The notes beneath the pieces were generated by a model. That model was not told the DNA's origin. It saw nothing but the letters and a program-made list of their open reading frames with translations, and did no database searches. Of a stretch of DNA of 64,000 nucleotides, positions 54,905-63,950 are shown one piece after another. Both the position numbers and the translations under genes were made by a program. The stretch comes from Paenibacillus sp. yr247 (GTDB lineage Bacteria > Bacillota > Bacilli > Paenibacillales > NBRC-103111), in contig NZ_FNIF01000001.1 in assembly GCF_900103825.1 (NCBI RefSeq), positions 682,001 through 746,000 on the forward strand. Direction: 5' to 3'. Each line of letters opens with the position of its first letter. The stretch's first letter is position 1.

Positions 54905-56014
54905 ATGGCACCTTTTAACATTCTTGTCGTAGACGACTCCGTCTTTATGCGAAAAATAATAAGCGATCTGATTTCTGAAAATCCTCAGTACAAAGTCATA
55001 GGAACTGCAAAAAATGGTCAAGAAGCCATTGAACAAGTAAAGCTCTTAAGTCCCGATGCCGTCACGATGGATATAGAAATGCCAGTGATGAATGGTTTGG
55101 ATGCTCTTCAGCGCATTATGGCAGAGCAACCTACGCCTGTCATTATGCTAAGTTCCTTAACCCAGGAAGGGGCGTCTGAAACGATTAAAGCGCTCGAATG
55201 GGGCGCTGTCGACTTTATTCGAAAGCCATCAGGCTCGATATCCTTGGACTTATATAAAGTAAAACAGCTGCTTCACGAAAAGCTGCATATGGCAGTTCGA
55301 ACGAAGCTGAGGCCTTTTCTGCCTTTTCAGCAGCAGCCTTTGTCTACGTGGGTTAATCAGACAACACTAACCAAAAGTAAAGTGGGTATGATGAAACCAC
55401 CGGATACTAAGCTAGCTGCAATTCCTGGTTCTACGCATTTCGATCATCTAGTAGCCATAGGGACCTCAACTGGAGGACCTCGTGCCTTACATCAGGTGAT
55501 CTCTAATATCCCCGCAGGTTTTCCTGCTCCTATCTTAATTGTTCAACATATGCCGCCTAATTTCACTAAATCATTAGCTCAGCGTCTGAATGATATCTCT
55601 CAGATCCAAGTCGTTGAAGCAGCGGAGGGAGATGTGCTCCAAACGGCAACTGCTTATGTAGCGCCGGGAGGATGGCATATGATTGTCTACAAAGATCACA
55701 AAACGTACAAAATTCGATTGACCAAAGAAGATCCTCGTTCTGGCCACCGCCCCTCGGTGGATGTCATGTTTGAGTCCTTGCTTGGTATGAGTGAGTTGAA
55801 GCGGCACATCGTCCTGATGACAGGTATGGGTAGCGATGGAGCCAAAGGTATGCTTTCCTTGAAGCAATCCGGCGTAGCGACAACCATTGCCGAGTCTGAA
55901 GAAACTTGTGTCGTATATGGTATGCCTAGGGCTGCTGTAGAGATTCAAGCTGCGATGCACGTGCTGCCTCAGCAGGATATCGCTGTTCGGCTAGCTCAAT
56001 GTGTACTAAATTAA
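54905..56014 (+). CDS. cheB: Chemotaxis methylesterase CheB
   Basis: CheB removes methyl groups from chemoreceptors and so resets them. The 369-residue protein has a receiver domain with phosphorylation site D56 (MDIEMP) and a methylesterase domain with the triad S188 (GTSTGG), H215 (QHMPPNF) and D311 (GMGSDGAKG). GGGAGGGAAA precedes the ATG. No cheR is present in the window. Confidence 0.96.
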   Translation: MAPFNILVVDDSVFMRKIISDLISENPQYKVIGTAKNGQEAIEQVKLLSPDAVTMDIEMPVMNGLDALQRIMAEQPTPVIMLSSLTQEGASETIKALEWGAVDFIRKPSGSISLDLYKVKQLLHEKLHMAVRTKLRPFLPFQQQPLSTWVNQTTLTKSKVGMMKPPDTKLAAIPGSTHFDHLVAIGTSTGGPRALHQVISNIPAGFPAPILIVQHMPPNFTKSLAQRLNDISQIQVVEAAEGDVLQTATAYVAPGGWHMIVYKDHKTYKIRLTKEDPRSGHRPSVDVMFESLLGMSELKRHIVLMTGMGSDGAKGMLSLKQSGVATTIAESEETCVVYGMPRAAVEIQAAMHVLPQQDIAVRLAQCVLN

Positions 56015-56064
56015 TGAACCATAGCAAGCAGGTTGCATAATGATTCTAATGGAGGTGTGTGGTT

Positions 56065-58125
56065 TTGGAACTTAGTCAATATTTATCCATGTTTATCGAT
56101 GAATCGAAAGAGCATTTACAATCTTTGAATGAGAACTTACTAAGTTTAGAAAGCAGCCCTCAGGATATTAGTATTGTTCATAACATTTTCCGTTCTGCTC
56201 ATACTTTGAAAGGGATGTCCGCAACAATGGGCTTTGAGGATATCGCTGCCCTAACACATGAGATGGAAAATGTGCTTGACTTAGTACGTAACAGTAAAGT
56301 TGAAATGAATCCATTCATATTTGACTGTATTTTCAAAAGTCTCGATTCGTTGGAATCCATGGTCGAAGATATTATTCAAGGCGGTACTGGGAAAGCAGAT
56401 GTAACACCGATTGTTATTGCTCTACGTTCCATTGTGACAGGTGACTATAAAACTGCACATGCTCCGGTAGTGACGGATGTGAAAGAACCAGCAAAAGGTA
56501 TTGAAGTTGATGAGTTTCAATTTTCCATTCTTCAACAATCGATTGATTCGGGCTTCCTTGTTTTCTATGTTGAAGTAAGCGTGAATGAGAACTGTGTATT
56601 GAAAGCCGCTCGCGCCTACATGGTATTCGATGCATTGGAGAGAATGGGTGAAATCGTGAAAGCGACGCCAACTGTTCAAGAAATCGAGCAAGAAAAATTT
56701 GATCGTTCCTTCTCCCTATATTTTATTTCTAAGGTTGATCAAGCCACGCTTGAAAAAGAGATCCTAAATGTTTCCGAAATTCATTCTGCAGTGATTATTA
56801 CAGTTGATACAGAATCACTTGCCGAATTATCCCGTCCTAGAAATGAAGTTGAAATTGCTAGACAAGAAATAGTCGCTGCTTTTGCTGCAGTAACGGTACC
56901 GGTTGCAGTTGAAGTAGCGAAAGCGGAGCCTGTTGCTGCTTCAGTTAAACCAGCTGCAGGTGGGGCTCCAGTGGCAAGTCGTACGATTCGTGTCGATATT
57001 GAACGCTTAGACGCGCTTATGAATCTGTTCAGTGAACTTTTAATAGATCGTGTTCGCTTAGAACAACTAGCTAGTGAGGTTAAACGCAATGATCTAACAG
57101 AAACCGTTGAACATATGTCTAGGGTCAGCAGTGATTTACAAAATATTGTCTTGAAGCTTCGCATGGTGCCCGTGGATTCTGTTTTCAATCGCTTCCCGCG
57201 GATGATTAGAGATTTGGCTAAATCTCTTGATAAAAAAGTAGATTTGGTCATCACAGGTGCAGAGACAGAATTAGATCGTACCGTTATTGATGAAATCGGC
57301 GACCCGCTAGTACATTTACTTCGTAATGCTGTGGATCACGGAATTGAGTCGATCAGCGATCGGTTGGCTGCAGGTAAAAGTGAGCAAGGTACCATTCAGC
57401 TTCGCGCTTTCCATAGCGGAAATCATGTCTTCATAGAAATTGAAGAAGACGGTAGAGGGATTTATAGAGAAAAGGTATTGAAGACCGCACTTAAGAATGG
57501 TCTTGTAACAGCAGAGCAAGCAGCGAAGTTAACGGATTTGGAAGTATACAACTTACTTTTCGCATCTGGGTTTAGTACTGCAGAGAAAATTTCAGATATT
57601 TCAGGACGCGGTGTTGGACTTGACGTTGTGAAGACGAAGATTCAAATGCTGGGTGGACATGTTCAAGTTGATTCTAAGCCTGGTCTGGGAAGTAAATTCT
57701 CAGTTCAACTTCCACTGACCCTGTCTATTATATCTGCTATGCTTGTGCGTCTTGGTAGTGAGAAATATGCGATACCGTTATCATCGATTGTTGAAACATC
57801 AGCTATCCAGAGGAATCAGATTCGCAGCATTCATGGTAACAAAATGGTGGATTACCGCAATTCCATTATCCCTCTTGTATCACTCAGCACGTTGTTCAAT
57901 GTTCCTGATTTCAATGAGGACCTTGAAGAAGAAACCGAAATTGTTGTTGTGCGTAAAGGGGATAAACAAGTTGCCTTGATGGTAGACGAATTTATCGGTC
58001 AGCAAGAAATTGTTCTCAAAACATTAGGGAAGTATTTATCCGGTTTATTTGCAGTTTCAGGCGCAACGATTTTAGGGGATGGACAAGTCGCTTTGATCAT
58101 AGATCCAAATGCATTAATTAAATAA
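56065..58125 (+). CDS. cheA: Chemotaxis histidine kinase CheA
   Basis: CheA phosphorylates CheY and CheB in response to receptors. The 686-residue protein has an HPt domain with H46 (SAHTLKGMS), a P2-like domain, a dimerization domain, the ATPase domain (LLRNAVDHGIES, SGRGVGLDVV) and a CheW-like C-terminus. I choose TTG 56065 (MELSQYL), nine bases from GGAGG. GTG 56059 is only three bases from it. Confidence 0.95.
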   Translation: MELSQYLSMFIDESKEHLQSLNENLLSLESSPQDISIVHNIFRSAHTLKGMSATMGFEDIAALTHEMENVLDLVRNSKVEMNPFIFDCIFKSLDSLESMVEDIIQGGTGKADVTPIVIALRSIVTGDYKTAHAPVVTDVKEPAKGIEVDEFQFSILQQSIDSGFLVFYVEVSVNENCVLKAARAYMVFDALERMGEIVKATPTVQEIEQEKFDRSFSLYFISKVDQATLEKEILNVSEIHSAVIITVDTESLAELSRPRNEVEIARQEIVAAFAAVTVPVAVEVAKAEPVAASVKPAAGGAPVASRTIRVDIERLDALMNLFSELLIDRVRLEQLASEVKRNDLTETVEHMSRVSSDLQNIVLKLRMVPVDSVFNRFPRMIRDLAKSLDKKVDLVITGAETELDRTVIDEIGDPLVHLLRNAVDHGIESISDRLAAGKSEQGTIQLRAFHSGNHVFIEIEEDGRGIYREKVLKTALKNGLVTAEQAAKLTDLEVYNLLFASGFSTAEKISDISGRGVGLDVVKTKIQMLGGHVQVDSKPGLGSKFSVQLPLTLSIISAMLVRLGSEKYAIPLSSIVETSAIQRNQIRSIHGNKMVDYRNSIIPLVSLSTLFNVPDFNEDLEEETEIVVVRKGDKQVALMVDEFIGQQEIVLKTLGKYLSGLFAVSGATILGDGQVALIIDPNALIK

Positions 58126-58152
58126 CCACATAATTCTAAGGAGGATTTCACA

Positions 58153-58614
58153 ATGGGAGAAGAAAAAAAGGTAATCGTCTTCGCACTTGGAACGGAAGAG
58201 TACGGCGTGGAAGTTGAAAAAGTTAGAACGATCGAAAGAATGCAGCCAATGACGCGTGTACCGAAAGCACCAAAATTTATTAAGGGTGTTATCAATCTTC
58301 GCGGTGTAGTTATTCCTATTATTGATCTTCGTTCTAGATTCGGACTTGAAGAGCAAGCCACTACAGATACTACGCGTATTATCATCGTGTCTGCTGGGGA
58401 CTTTGAAGTTGGATTAATTGTAGATTCAGCGAATGATGTTATCGACTTGGATACAGACAATATTGATAACCCACCGGAAATTGTGGGCGGTATCAAAGCG
58501 AAGTATCTCGATGGGATTGCACGCGTTGGCGAACAAAGATTGCTTGTCCTGCTTAATTTGGAGCAAGTCTTGGATCGCAATGAAATTCAACAGTTAGAAA
58601 GTTTAGAGGAATAG
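58153..58614 (+). CDS. cheW: Chemotaxis coupling protein CheW
   Basis: CheW links CheA to the receptors. The 153 residues form the typical double beta barrel, with KVIVFALGTEEYGVEV at the start and IKGVINLRGVVIPIIDLR in the middle. AAGGAGG precedes the ATG. The stop is three bases from the start of cheC. Confidence 0.96.
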   Translation: MGEEKKVIVFALGTEEYGVEVEKVRTIERMQPMTRVPKAPKFIKGVINLRGVVIPIIDLRSRFGLEEQATTDTTRIIIVSAGDFEVGLIVDSANDVIDLDTDNIDNPPEIVGGIKAKYLDGIARVGEQRLLVLLNLEQVLDRNEIQQLESLEE

Positions 58615-58617
58615 CTT

Positions 58618-59238
58618 GTGGAAGTATTTAGTCAATTAGCAGAATTTCAAATGGATGTTCTCAAAGAAGTGGGTAACATAGGTGCGGGTCATGCAGCAAC
58701 TGCCCTTTCTACTTTGCTAGATAAGCCGATTGATATGCTCGTTCCCAAGGTACGAATGCTTCCTTTCGAAGAAATTTGCGAAAGTGTTGGCGGCGTGGAG
58801 ACAGTTGTTCTAGCGATCTTCTTACGAGTGGATGGAGACGCTCCTGGAAATATGTTTTTTATCCTAAACTTAGATGCCGCCAAAAATATGCTGAGAGATC
58901 TGATTGGATTGAATATTGAATATCAAGAAGAGTATTCAGAGCTAGAATTATCTGCTTTGAATGAAATAGGCAATATTCTTGCCGGTTCTTATTTATCCTC
59001 TCTGGCTGATTTCACGAATTTAAACATGCAGCCTACTGTCCCAGCGTTAGCGATTGATATGGCTGGTGCCATTTTAAGCTATGGATTATTGCAATTTGGT
59101 CAAATGGGTGATCAAGCACTTCTCATTGATACCAAGTTTTTAGAGGGGGATAATGAAGTACAAGGACATTTCTTCCTAATTCCTGATCCGGAATCGTTTG
59201 GCAAAATATTTTCGGCATTAGGAGTAGAGTCTTCATGA
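58618..59238 (+). CDS. cheC: CheY-P phosphatase CheC
   Basis: CheC dephosphorylates CheY-P and binds CheD. The 206-residue product keeps both phosphatase motifs, E17/N20 with P43 and E116/N119 with P142, so both sites look active. The start is GTG 58618, behind AGAGGAATAG. The stop overlaps cheD. Confidence 0.95.
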   Translation: MEVFSQLAEFQMDVLKEVGNIGAGHAATALSTLLDKPIDMLVPKVRMLPFEEICESVGGVETVVLAIFLRVDGDAPGNMFFILNLDAAKNMLRDLIGLNIEYQEEYSELELSALNEIGNILAGSYLSSLADFTNLNMQPTVPALAIDMAGAILSYGLLQFGQMGDQALLIDTKFLEGDNEVQGHFFLIPDPESFGKIFSALGVESS

Positions 59239-59729
59239 CGCAGGATAATTTGATTAAAGTAGGAATGGCTGACCTGAATGTTGCTCACCTAACGGGTGTA
59301 TTGAAGACGACAGGACTGGGTTCGTGCGTGGGTGTCACCTTGTATGATAGCCGCGTTAAAGTGGCGGGGATGGCTCATGTTATGCTGCCATCATCAGAGA
59401 TTGCTCGTGAGGGATCGCTGAACATTGCTAAATATGCGGATACGGCTATTCCTGAGTTAATCTCAAGAATGGAAAAACTCGGAGCTACTGTAAACAAGTT
59501 AGAAGCTAAACTGTCTGGCGGTGCTCAAATGTTTGCATTTGCTGGAAATAATGATACGATGAGAATTGGTCCAAGAAATGTAGAATCTTGTAAAGAAATG
59601 TTGAATAAATATGGAATTCCGATTCGAGCTGAGGATACCGGAGCTAATTACGGTCGAACAATAGAATTTCATACGGAGACCGGGGTTCTGGTTATTCGAA
59701 GTGTCCAATTAGGAGTGAAGGAAATTTAA
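59235..59729 (+). CDS. cheD: Chemoreceptor glutamine deamidase CheD
   Basis: CheD deamidates receptor glutamines and stimulates CheC. The 164-residue protein has the catalytic set T25, C31 (GLGSCVGV) and H48 (GMAHVMLP), in the same spacing as the Thermotoga enzyme. It overlaps cheC by 4 bp and the next ORF by one base. Confidence 0.95.
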   Translation: MTQDNLIKVGMADLNVAHLTGVLKTTGLGSCVGVTLYDSRVKVAGMAHVMLPSSEIAREGSLNIAKYADTAIPELISRMEKLGATVNKLEAKLSGGAQMFAFAGNNDTMRIGPRNVESCKEMLNKYGIPIRAEDTGANYGRTIEFHTETGVLVIRSVQLGVKEI

Positions 59730-60163
59730 TGATGATTGGAACCATTCGAATTAATGTCTTCGTAGCATCAGTGGCTGGCTTATTAACATTTGCCTTATCG
59801 ATTGGCAATAATGTAGTTCTGTCCACCTGTCTTAAGAGTGTATACAGCTTTCTTATTTTATTCGTTCTGACATTTGGCTTTAGATGGGTGTTGGGTATAA
59901 TGATTGGAGCTGAACATGCAGCGGGTAGTTCATCTCACGTGAATCTCACTTCGGAATCGACTGTTGGTCAATCTCTGGATTTTACGACACCAGATGAAGA
60001 TGAGGAAACGCGTGAGTTAATGAAGGCTAATATGGGCAGTAAAAACTCTTCACCATCTATTGAAATGCAATTTTCACCACTGAATCCACCTAAGCTAGTC
60101 ACCAAGAATAATTTGGACCCTGAACAACTGGCGGGTGCCTTAAGGCGAATGTCTGAAGACTAA
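59729..60163 (+). CDS. Two-helix membrane protein of unknown function
   Basis: I do not recognise a named family. The 144-residue product has two predicted membrane helices (about 8-27 and 33-57), a polar middle with an acidic stretch (TPDEDEETREL), and a C-terminal amphipathic segment LDPEQLAGALRRMSED. This segment resembles the FliG-binding tail of FliF encoded at 34114 (RPEDFVNLLRTWLVDE). AGGAGTGAAGG gives a good ribosome binding site. The gene is tightly packed between cheD and sigD, so a flagellar role is likely. Confidence 0.75.
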   Translation: MMIGTIRINVFVASVAGLLTFALSIGNNVVLSTCLKSVYSFLILFVLTFGFRWVLGIMIGAEHAAGSSSHVNLTSESTVGQSLDFTTPDEDEETRELMKANMGSKNSSPSIEMQFSPLNPPKLVTKNNLDPEQLAGALRRMSED

Positions 60164-60182
60164 GGATGGTGAAACATAATAC

Positions 60183-60971
60183 ATGATCGAACAGAAGCAA
60201 TCACAACTAGCCAATATCGAGTTATGGAAACAGTGGAAGGAGCATGGCTGGGTACCCGCTAAGCAAGAGCTTATTGAGTGCTATTTGCCTTTAGTAGATT
60301 ATGTTTCCGGACGACTTGCCATTGGTCTTCCAAAAAGTGTTTCGAAAGAGGATCTATCAAGCTTCGGTGTGATGGGCCTTATTGATGCTGTCGAAAAATT
60401 TGATTATGCACGCGGCCTACAATTCGAAACGTATGCTTCATGGAGAATCCGTGGGTCTATCATTGATGGACTTAGGCAAGGAGATTGGGTGCCTCGCTCT
60501 GTGAGAGAAAAGGCCAAAAAGGTTGAGGACGCCTACCAGAAGCTCGAACAACAGTATCTACGCTCCGTTACGGATGCCGAGATTAGTAGCTATTTACAAG
60601 TTAGTGAGCAAGATTTTCAGCAGATACTTCAGGATATTTCGATTACAACCGTTTGTTCAATCGATGATCCTATTCGAGAGGAAGAATCTGAAACGCGTCT
60701 TTCTTTACTTGTTGACGAGAAGGCCAGAAACCCGGAGTATCAAGTTAATGAGTTTTTTCTAAAGGAGTCATTGGCAAAGGCAATCGAACGGTTAACGGAG
60801 AAAGAGAGAACAGTTGTATCGTTATTTTATTTCGAAGAGCTCTCTTTAAGCGAAATTGCTGAGGTGATGTGCTTATCTCCCTCACGTATTTCACAATTAC
60901 ATTCCAAAGCCATTCTTCGATTAAAAGGGGTACTTGGACGTTTTAAAAATCAACTTTTTCAAGATACATAA
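60183..60971 (+). CDS. sigD: Flagellar sigma factor SigD (sigma-28/FliA)
   Basis: SigD directs transcription of late flagellar, chemotaxis and autolysin genes. The 262-residue protein has region 2 (LSSFGVMGLIDAVEKFDYAR and FETYASWRIRGSIIDGLR), region 3 and region 4 (LSLSEIAEVMCLSPSRISQL). Its place behind cheD near the end of the operon matches B. subtilis. A predicted target promoter is at 17914-17941. Confidence 0.96.
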   Translation: MIEQKQSQLANIELWKQWKEHGWVPAKQELIECYLPLVDYVSGRLAIGLPKSVSKEDLSSFGVMGLIDAVEKFDYARGLQFETYASWRIRGSIIDGLRQGDWVPRSVREKAKKVEDAYQKLEQQYLRSVTDAEISSYLQVSEQDFQQILQDISITTVCSIDDPIREEESETRLSLLVDEKARNPEYQVNEFFLKESLAKAIERLTEKERTVVSLFYFEELSLSEIAEVMCLSPSRISQLHSKAILRLKGVLGRFKNQLFQDT

Positions 60972-61005
60972 CCTAAATTAGTTAGAAATGAAAGGTGGTA
61001 TGTCC

Positions 61006-62415
61006 ATGATTGAGAGGAACATGCCTTTGGATTATTATATCAGTATTTCCATATCAGATGACAAATTATCAGCTTACTTGTTAATTAACAATGTTGACGA
61101 CAACTTTAAAGTAACCGCAGGTCAACTGGAAGACATCATTCAAACGAATCGTATTGTTCACGGTTTAAACCGACCTTTACTTGCTCAAATTGCAGCAAAT
61201 CCGCAGCCCTTTTATCATCAAAAAGTTATGATTGCTTCGGGTACAAAGCCAGAAGAAGGTCAGAACGGCTATATTAAATTTATTTTTGATTTTGATGAAG
61301 AAGATAAAAAACCACTTGAACTGGATGACGGCAGGGTAAACTATAAAGAAGTTGTTTCTCTCCATAATGTTAGAAAAGGGCAGCCAATTGGACAGCGATT
61401 TCTGGCCACAGAAGGCTCACCAGGACGAGCGGTAACAGGCGAAACCCTTTTTACCAAGGCGGGCAAAGAGGCTAGATTTAAATTAGGTAAGAATGTGATT
61501 ACGGACGCCGAGCAAATGGGACTTTATTCATTAATTGACGGTATGGTTGTAAGGACGGATCGAGATAAGATTAATGTGTTTCCCGTATATGAAGTGAATG
61601 GAAATGTTGATTATAATATTGGGAATATTGATTTTGTCGGTACGGTTGTTGTTCGTGGGAATGTACTACCTGGCTTTAAAATTCGTGCTGCGGGAGATAT
61701 TCGTGTCACTGGCGGTGTTGAAGCCGCAGAGCTTGAAGCGGAAGGTTCTATTGATATTAGTGCAGGTATTGTGGGCCAAAATAAAGCCTATGTTAAAGCT
61801 GGTAAGAATGTGAAAAGTTCCTTCATTCAGGATGCAACTGTTGAAGTTGCGGGAGAATTAAAGGTCTCTCAAAGTATCATGCATTCAACAATCAGAGCAG
61901 GCAAGGCAGTAAACTGTATTGGCTCCAAAGGACTCATTGTTGGGGGCACAATACAAGCAGGCGAGCGAGTAACTGCGAGGACAATTGGGAATTCAATGTC
62001 GACGACTACAGTTGTAGAAGTTGGCGTTCTGCCAGAGCTCCGTAATGAGATGCTCAATCTCCGTAACCAACTGAAGGTATACATAGAAAATATGGATAAA
62101 ACGGAGAAAGCGCTTACTCTGTTAGACCAATTAGCCGCAGCGGGTCAACTAGGACCGGATAAAGTAGCAATGCGAGTCAAGTTAAATCATACGAAAAAAC
62201 AAGCGATAGAAGAGCAAAATACGATCAAGGAACGTATTCTCGAAATAGAGAAATCGTTAGAAGACTCCGATAAAGCGAAAGTAGAAATCTTATCCACCAT
62301 TTATGGGGGCACGAAGATTGTTATTGGCCGGTATACCAAATATATAAAAGATCCAACAAACCGTATGACGTTCCATTTAAGTGATGGTGATATTTCTATG
62401 AGCGCTTATGTGTGA
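61006..62415 (+). CDS. FapA family protein (DUF342)
   Basis: The product has about 469 residues: an N-terminal alpha/beta domain, a central right-handed beta-helix with many short Gly/Val repeats (NIDFVGTVVVRGNVLPGFKI, then similar rungs to about 330), and a C-terminal coiled coil. This is the FapA family of polymerising beta-solenoid proteins, often found in flagellar or motility loci with unknown function. ATG 61006 is seven bases from AAAGGTGG. ATGs at 60988 and 61000 are less well placed. Confidence 0.85.
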   Translation: MIERNMPLDYYISISISDDKLSAYLLINNVDDNFKVTAGQLEDIIQTNRIVHGLNRPLLAQIAANPQPFYHQKVMIASGTKPEEGQNGYIKFIFDFDEEDKKPLELDDGRVNYKEVVSLHNVRKGQPIGQRFLATEGSPGRAVTGETLFTKAGKEARFKLGKNVITDAEQMGLYSLIDGMVVRTDRDKINVFPVYEVNGNVDYNIGNIDFVGTVVVRGNVLPGFKIRAAGDIRVTGGVEAAELEAEGSIDISAGIVGQNKAYVKAGKNVKSSFIQDATVEVAGELKVSQSIMHSTIRAGKAVNCIGSKGLIVGGTIQAGERVTARTIGNSMSTTTVVEVGVLPELRNEMLNLRNQLKVYIENMDKTEKALTLLDQLAAAGQLGPDKVAMRVKLNHTKKQAIEEQNTIKERILEIEKSLEDSDKAKVEILSTIYGGTKIVIGRYTKYIKDPTNRMTFHLSDGDISMSAYV

Positions 62416-62434
62416 GTAAAGGAGAGGGTAAGCG

Positions 62435-62758
62435 ATGAGTTTTAAAGCCATCGATTTACAATTCGCCGTACACAAAAACGATGAAGCGGGCATTCGGCAA
62501 AATCAGCTTATGCAAAAACCGCGTCAGGACGAAACGATCCTAGAGAATCAAGCGGCTCAATCTACGGAGAAGGATCGTCACCGTAGCAGCAAACTTGAAG
62601 AGAGCGTACGTGCGGATCTTAAAGATCATGACGGGCAGAAGCAACAGACGACCAAGGATAATAGCAAGAATAAACACAAGTCAGTCTCTGCTTCCTCTGA
62701 ACCTAATCATCAACCTGATCATCCTTATAAAGGGCATCATATCGATTTATCCTTATAA
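62435..62758 (+). CDS. Small hydrophilic protein, unknown function
   Basis: The 107-residue product is very polar, with many Lys, Gln, Asp and His residues, and has no membrane segment. It is probably disordered in the middle. It ends in HPYKGHHIDLSL, a short motif that I associate with small uncharacterised proteins at the ends of Firmicute flagellar operons. AAGGAGAGGG gives a strong ribosome binding site, which supports it as a real gene. Confidence 0.7.
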   Translation: MSFKAIDLQFAVHKNDEAGIRQNQLMQKPRQDETILENQAAQSTEKDRHRSSKLEESVRADLKDHDGQKQQTTKDNSKNKHKSVSASSEPNHQPDHPYKGHHIDLSL

Positions 62759-62791
62759 CTAGTATCTCAATTAAAGAAAAAGGTGAACCCA

Positions 62792-63394
62792 ATGACTATG
62801 CAGCCGTGGTTGTATGTCGTACTTCTCGGTCTAGTCTTAATTGTATATGCGCGATTCCTCCCTAAGGATCAAGCAGCGTCATCCACTAAAATAAATGTAG
62901 TTCAAGAGATCGAGGAAACGATCGAGCACTTCGCAGCTGAGATGGATGAACAAAATCAGTCGCTGCTCAATCTATTTTCGAAAACAAAACAAGATTACGA
63001 AGTAGAGCTAGCGAAGCTGGCAGGCAGGCTGGAAACATTAGAGAAGCAAAAGCAAGACCTGTCGCAAGAATTAACGAAAGTGCATGTAAATCAACAAATG
63101 AATCAAAGATCTGATAATCAGCAAGCTGAAATCCTCGAAATGACTTCTGCATCTAATCTCGAAAATTCGGCACAATTCGTCTCTTCTAACGATGCGGTAT
63201 CGTCTGTTAATGAATCGGTAGTACAAGAGCCAATTTTTGCGGGATTGAGCATGAAGAGCAGATATACAGAGCTATTTTCTTTGCATGACCAAGGAAAAGG
63301 CGTTGAAGCCATAGCTAAGAAACTCGGTATGAATAAAGGCGAGGTCAGTCTGATCCTGCAGCTTTCGAGACAGGAGGAGCGGGCCCGTGTTTAA
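62792..63394 (+). CDS. SwrB-like membrane protein
   Basis: The 200-residue protein has one N-terminal membrane helix (about 5-22), a coiled coil (about 40-110), a variable segment and a C-terminal helix-turn-helix-like end, HDQGKGVEAIAKKLGMNKGEVSLILQLSR (about 164-193). This composition and the place after sigD match SwrB of B. subtilis, which promotes export gate maturation. Sequence identity cannot be judged here. ATG 62792 follows AAAGGTG. A GTG at 62783 lies in that site. Confidence 0.75.
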   Translation: MTMQPWLYVVLLGLVLIVYARFLPKDQAASSTKINVVQEIEETIEHFAAEMDEQNQSLLNLFSKTKQDYEVELAKLAGRLETLEKQKQDLSQELTKVHVNQQMNQRSDNQQAEILEMTSASNLENSAQFVSSNDAVSSVNESVVQEPIFAGLSMKSRYTELFSLHDQGKGVEAIAKKLGMNKGEVSLILQLSRQEERARV

Positions 63395-63902
63395 AAATCG
63401 GTCATACATATATGGAATAGGGACAGGTATTATTGTAGGGGCTTTGCTGCTGCAAATCATGTCTGTTCGTGGTAGTGCACCGAGTCAATCCAGCATTGCG
63501 ATGGATGAAATGGATCCTCAGAAGTTGAAGGATGAAACATCGAAATATTATCAAGTATTCGATAAGAATATGAAAGTATATACGCAAACCGAGTTGGATG
63601 CAGCTGTACAAAAAAGACTTAAAGAAGAAACGGACAAGTTAGCAGCGGCTAAACCACAGGATCAGTTTAAAGCTAACACACCTGAAGGCAGTCATAAAAT
63701 AATTATTTATGTGCAGCCTAATCTTGACGCAACGGCTGTTAGCGAACTTCTTGTAAAGTCAGGTATTATTACAGATCGTAAAGCTTTCGTTACTGAACTA
63801 GAAAAACAAGGCGGTAACACCAGAATTCAAATTGGCTTCCATGTATTCGATGGCGCTATGGATGTACAGAAAGTCGTTACCAATTTAATGACAGTTCAAT
63901 AG
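63387..63902 (+). CDS. MltG/YceG-like N-terminal domain protein
   Basis: The 171-residue product has an N-terminal membrane helix (about 9-27) and a C-terminal LysM-like region with TAVSELLVKSGIITDRKAF and IQIGFHVFDGAMDVQKVVTN. This resembles the substrate-binding domain that precedes the catalytic part of endolytic transglycosylase MltG. The catalytic domain is absent, so the protein is not expected to cleave peptidoglycan. The start is GTG 63387, overlapping the previous stop, with AGGAGG nine bases upstream. It is the last gene before the operon terminator. Confidence 0.7.
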   Translation: MFKNRSYIYGIGTGIIVGALLLQIMSVRGSAPSQSSIAMDEMDPQKLKDETSKYYQVFDKNMKVYTQTELDAAVQKRLKEETDKLAAAKPQDQFKANTPEGSHKIIIYVQPNLDATAVSELLVKSGIITDRKAFVTELEKQGGNTRIQIGFHVFDGAMDVQKVVTNLMTVQ

Positions 63903-63904
63903 AT

Positions 63905-63950
63905 AGACCTCTAAATAGATCTTTATTTTTAGGTCTGTTTTTGTTTTTTT
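63905..63950 (+). terminator. Rho-independent terminator at the end of the fla/che operon
   Basis: AGACCT (63905-63910) pairs with AGGTCT (63931-63936), with an inner AAATA/TATTT helix, followed by GTTTTTGTTTTTTTC. The last 50 bases of the window contain no gene. In this order rpsB would be expected next. Confidence 0.85.
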
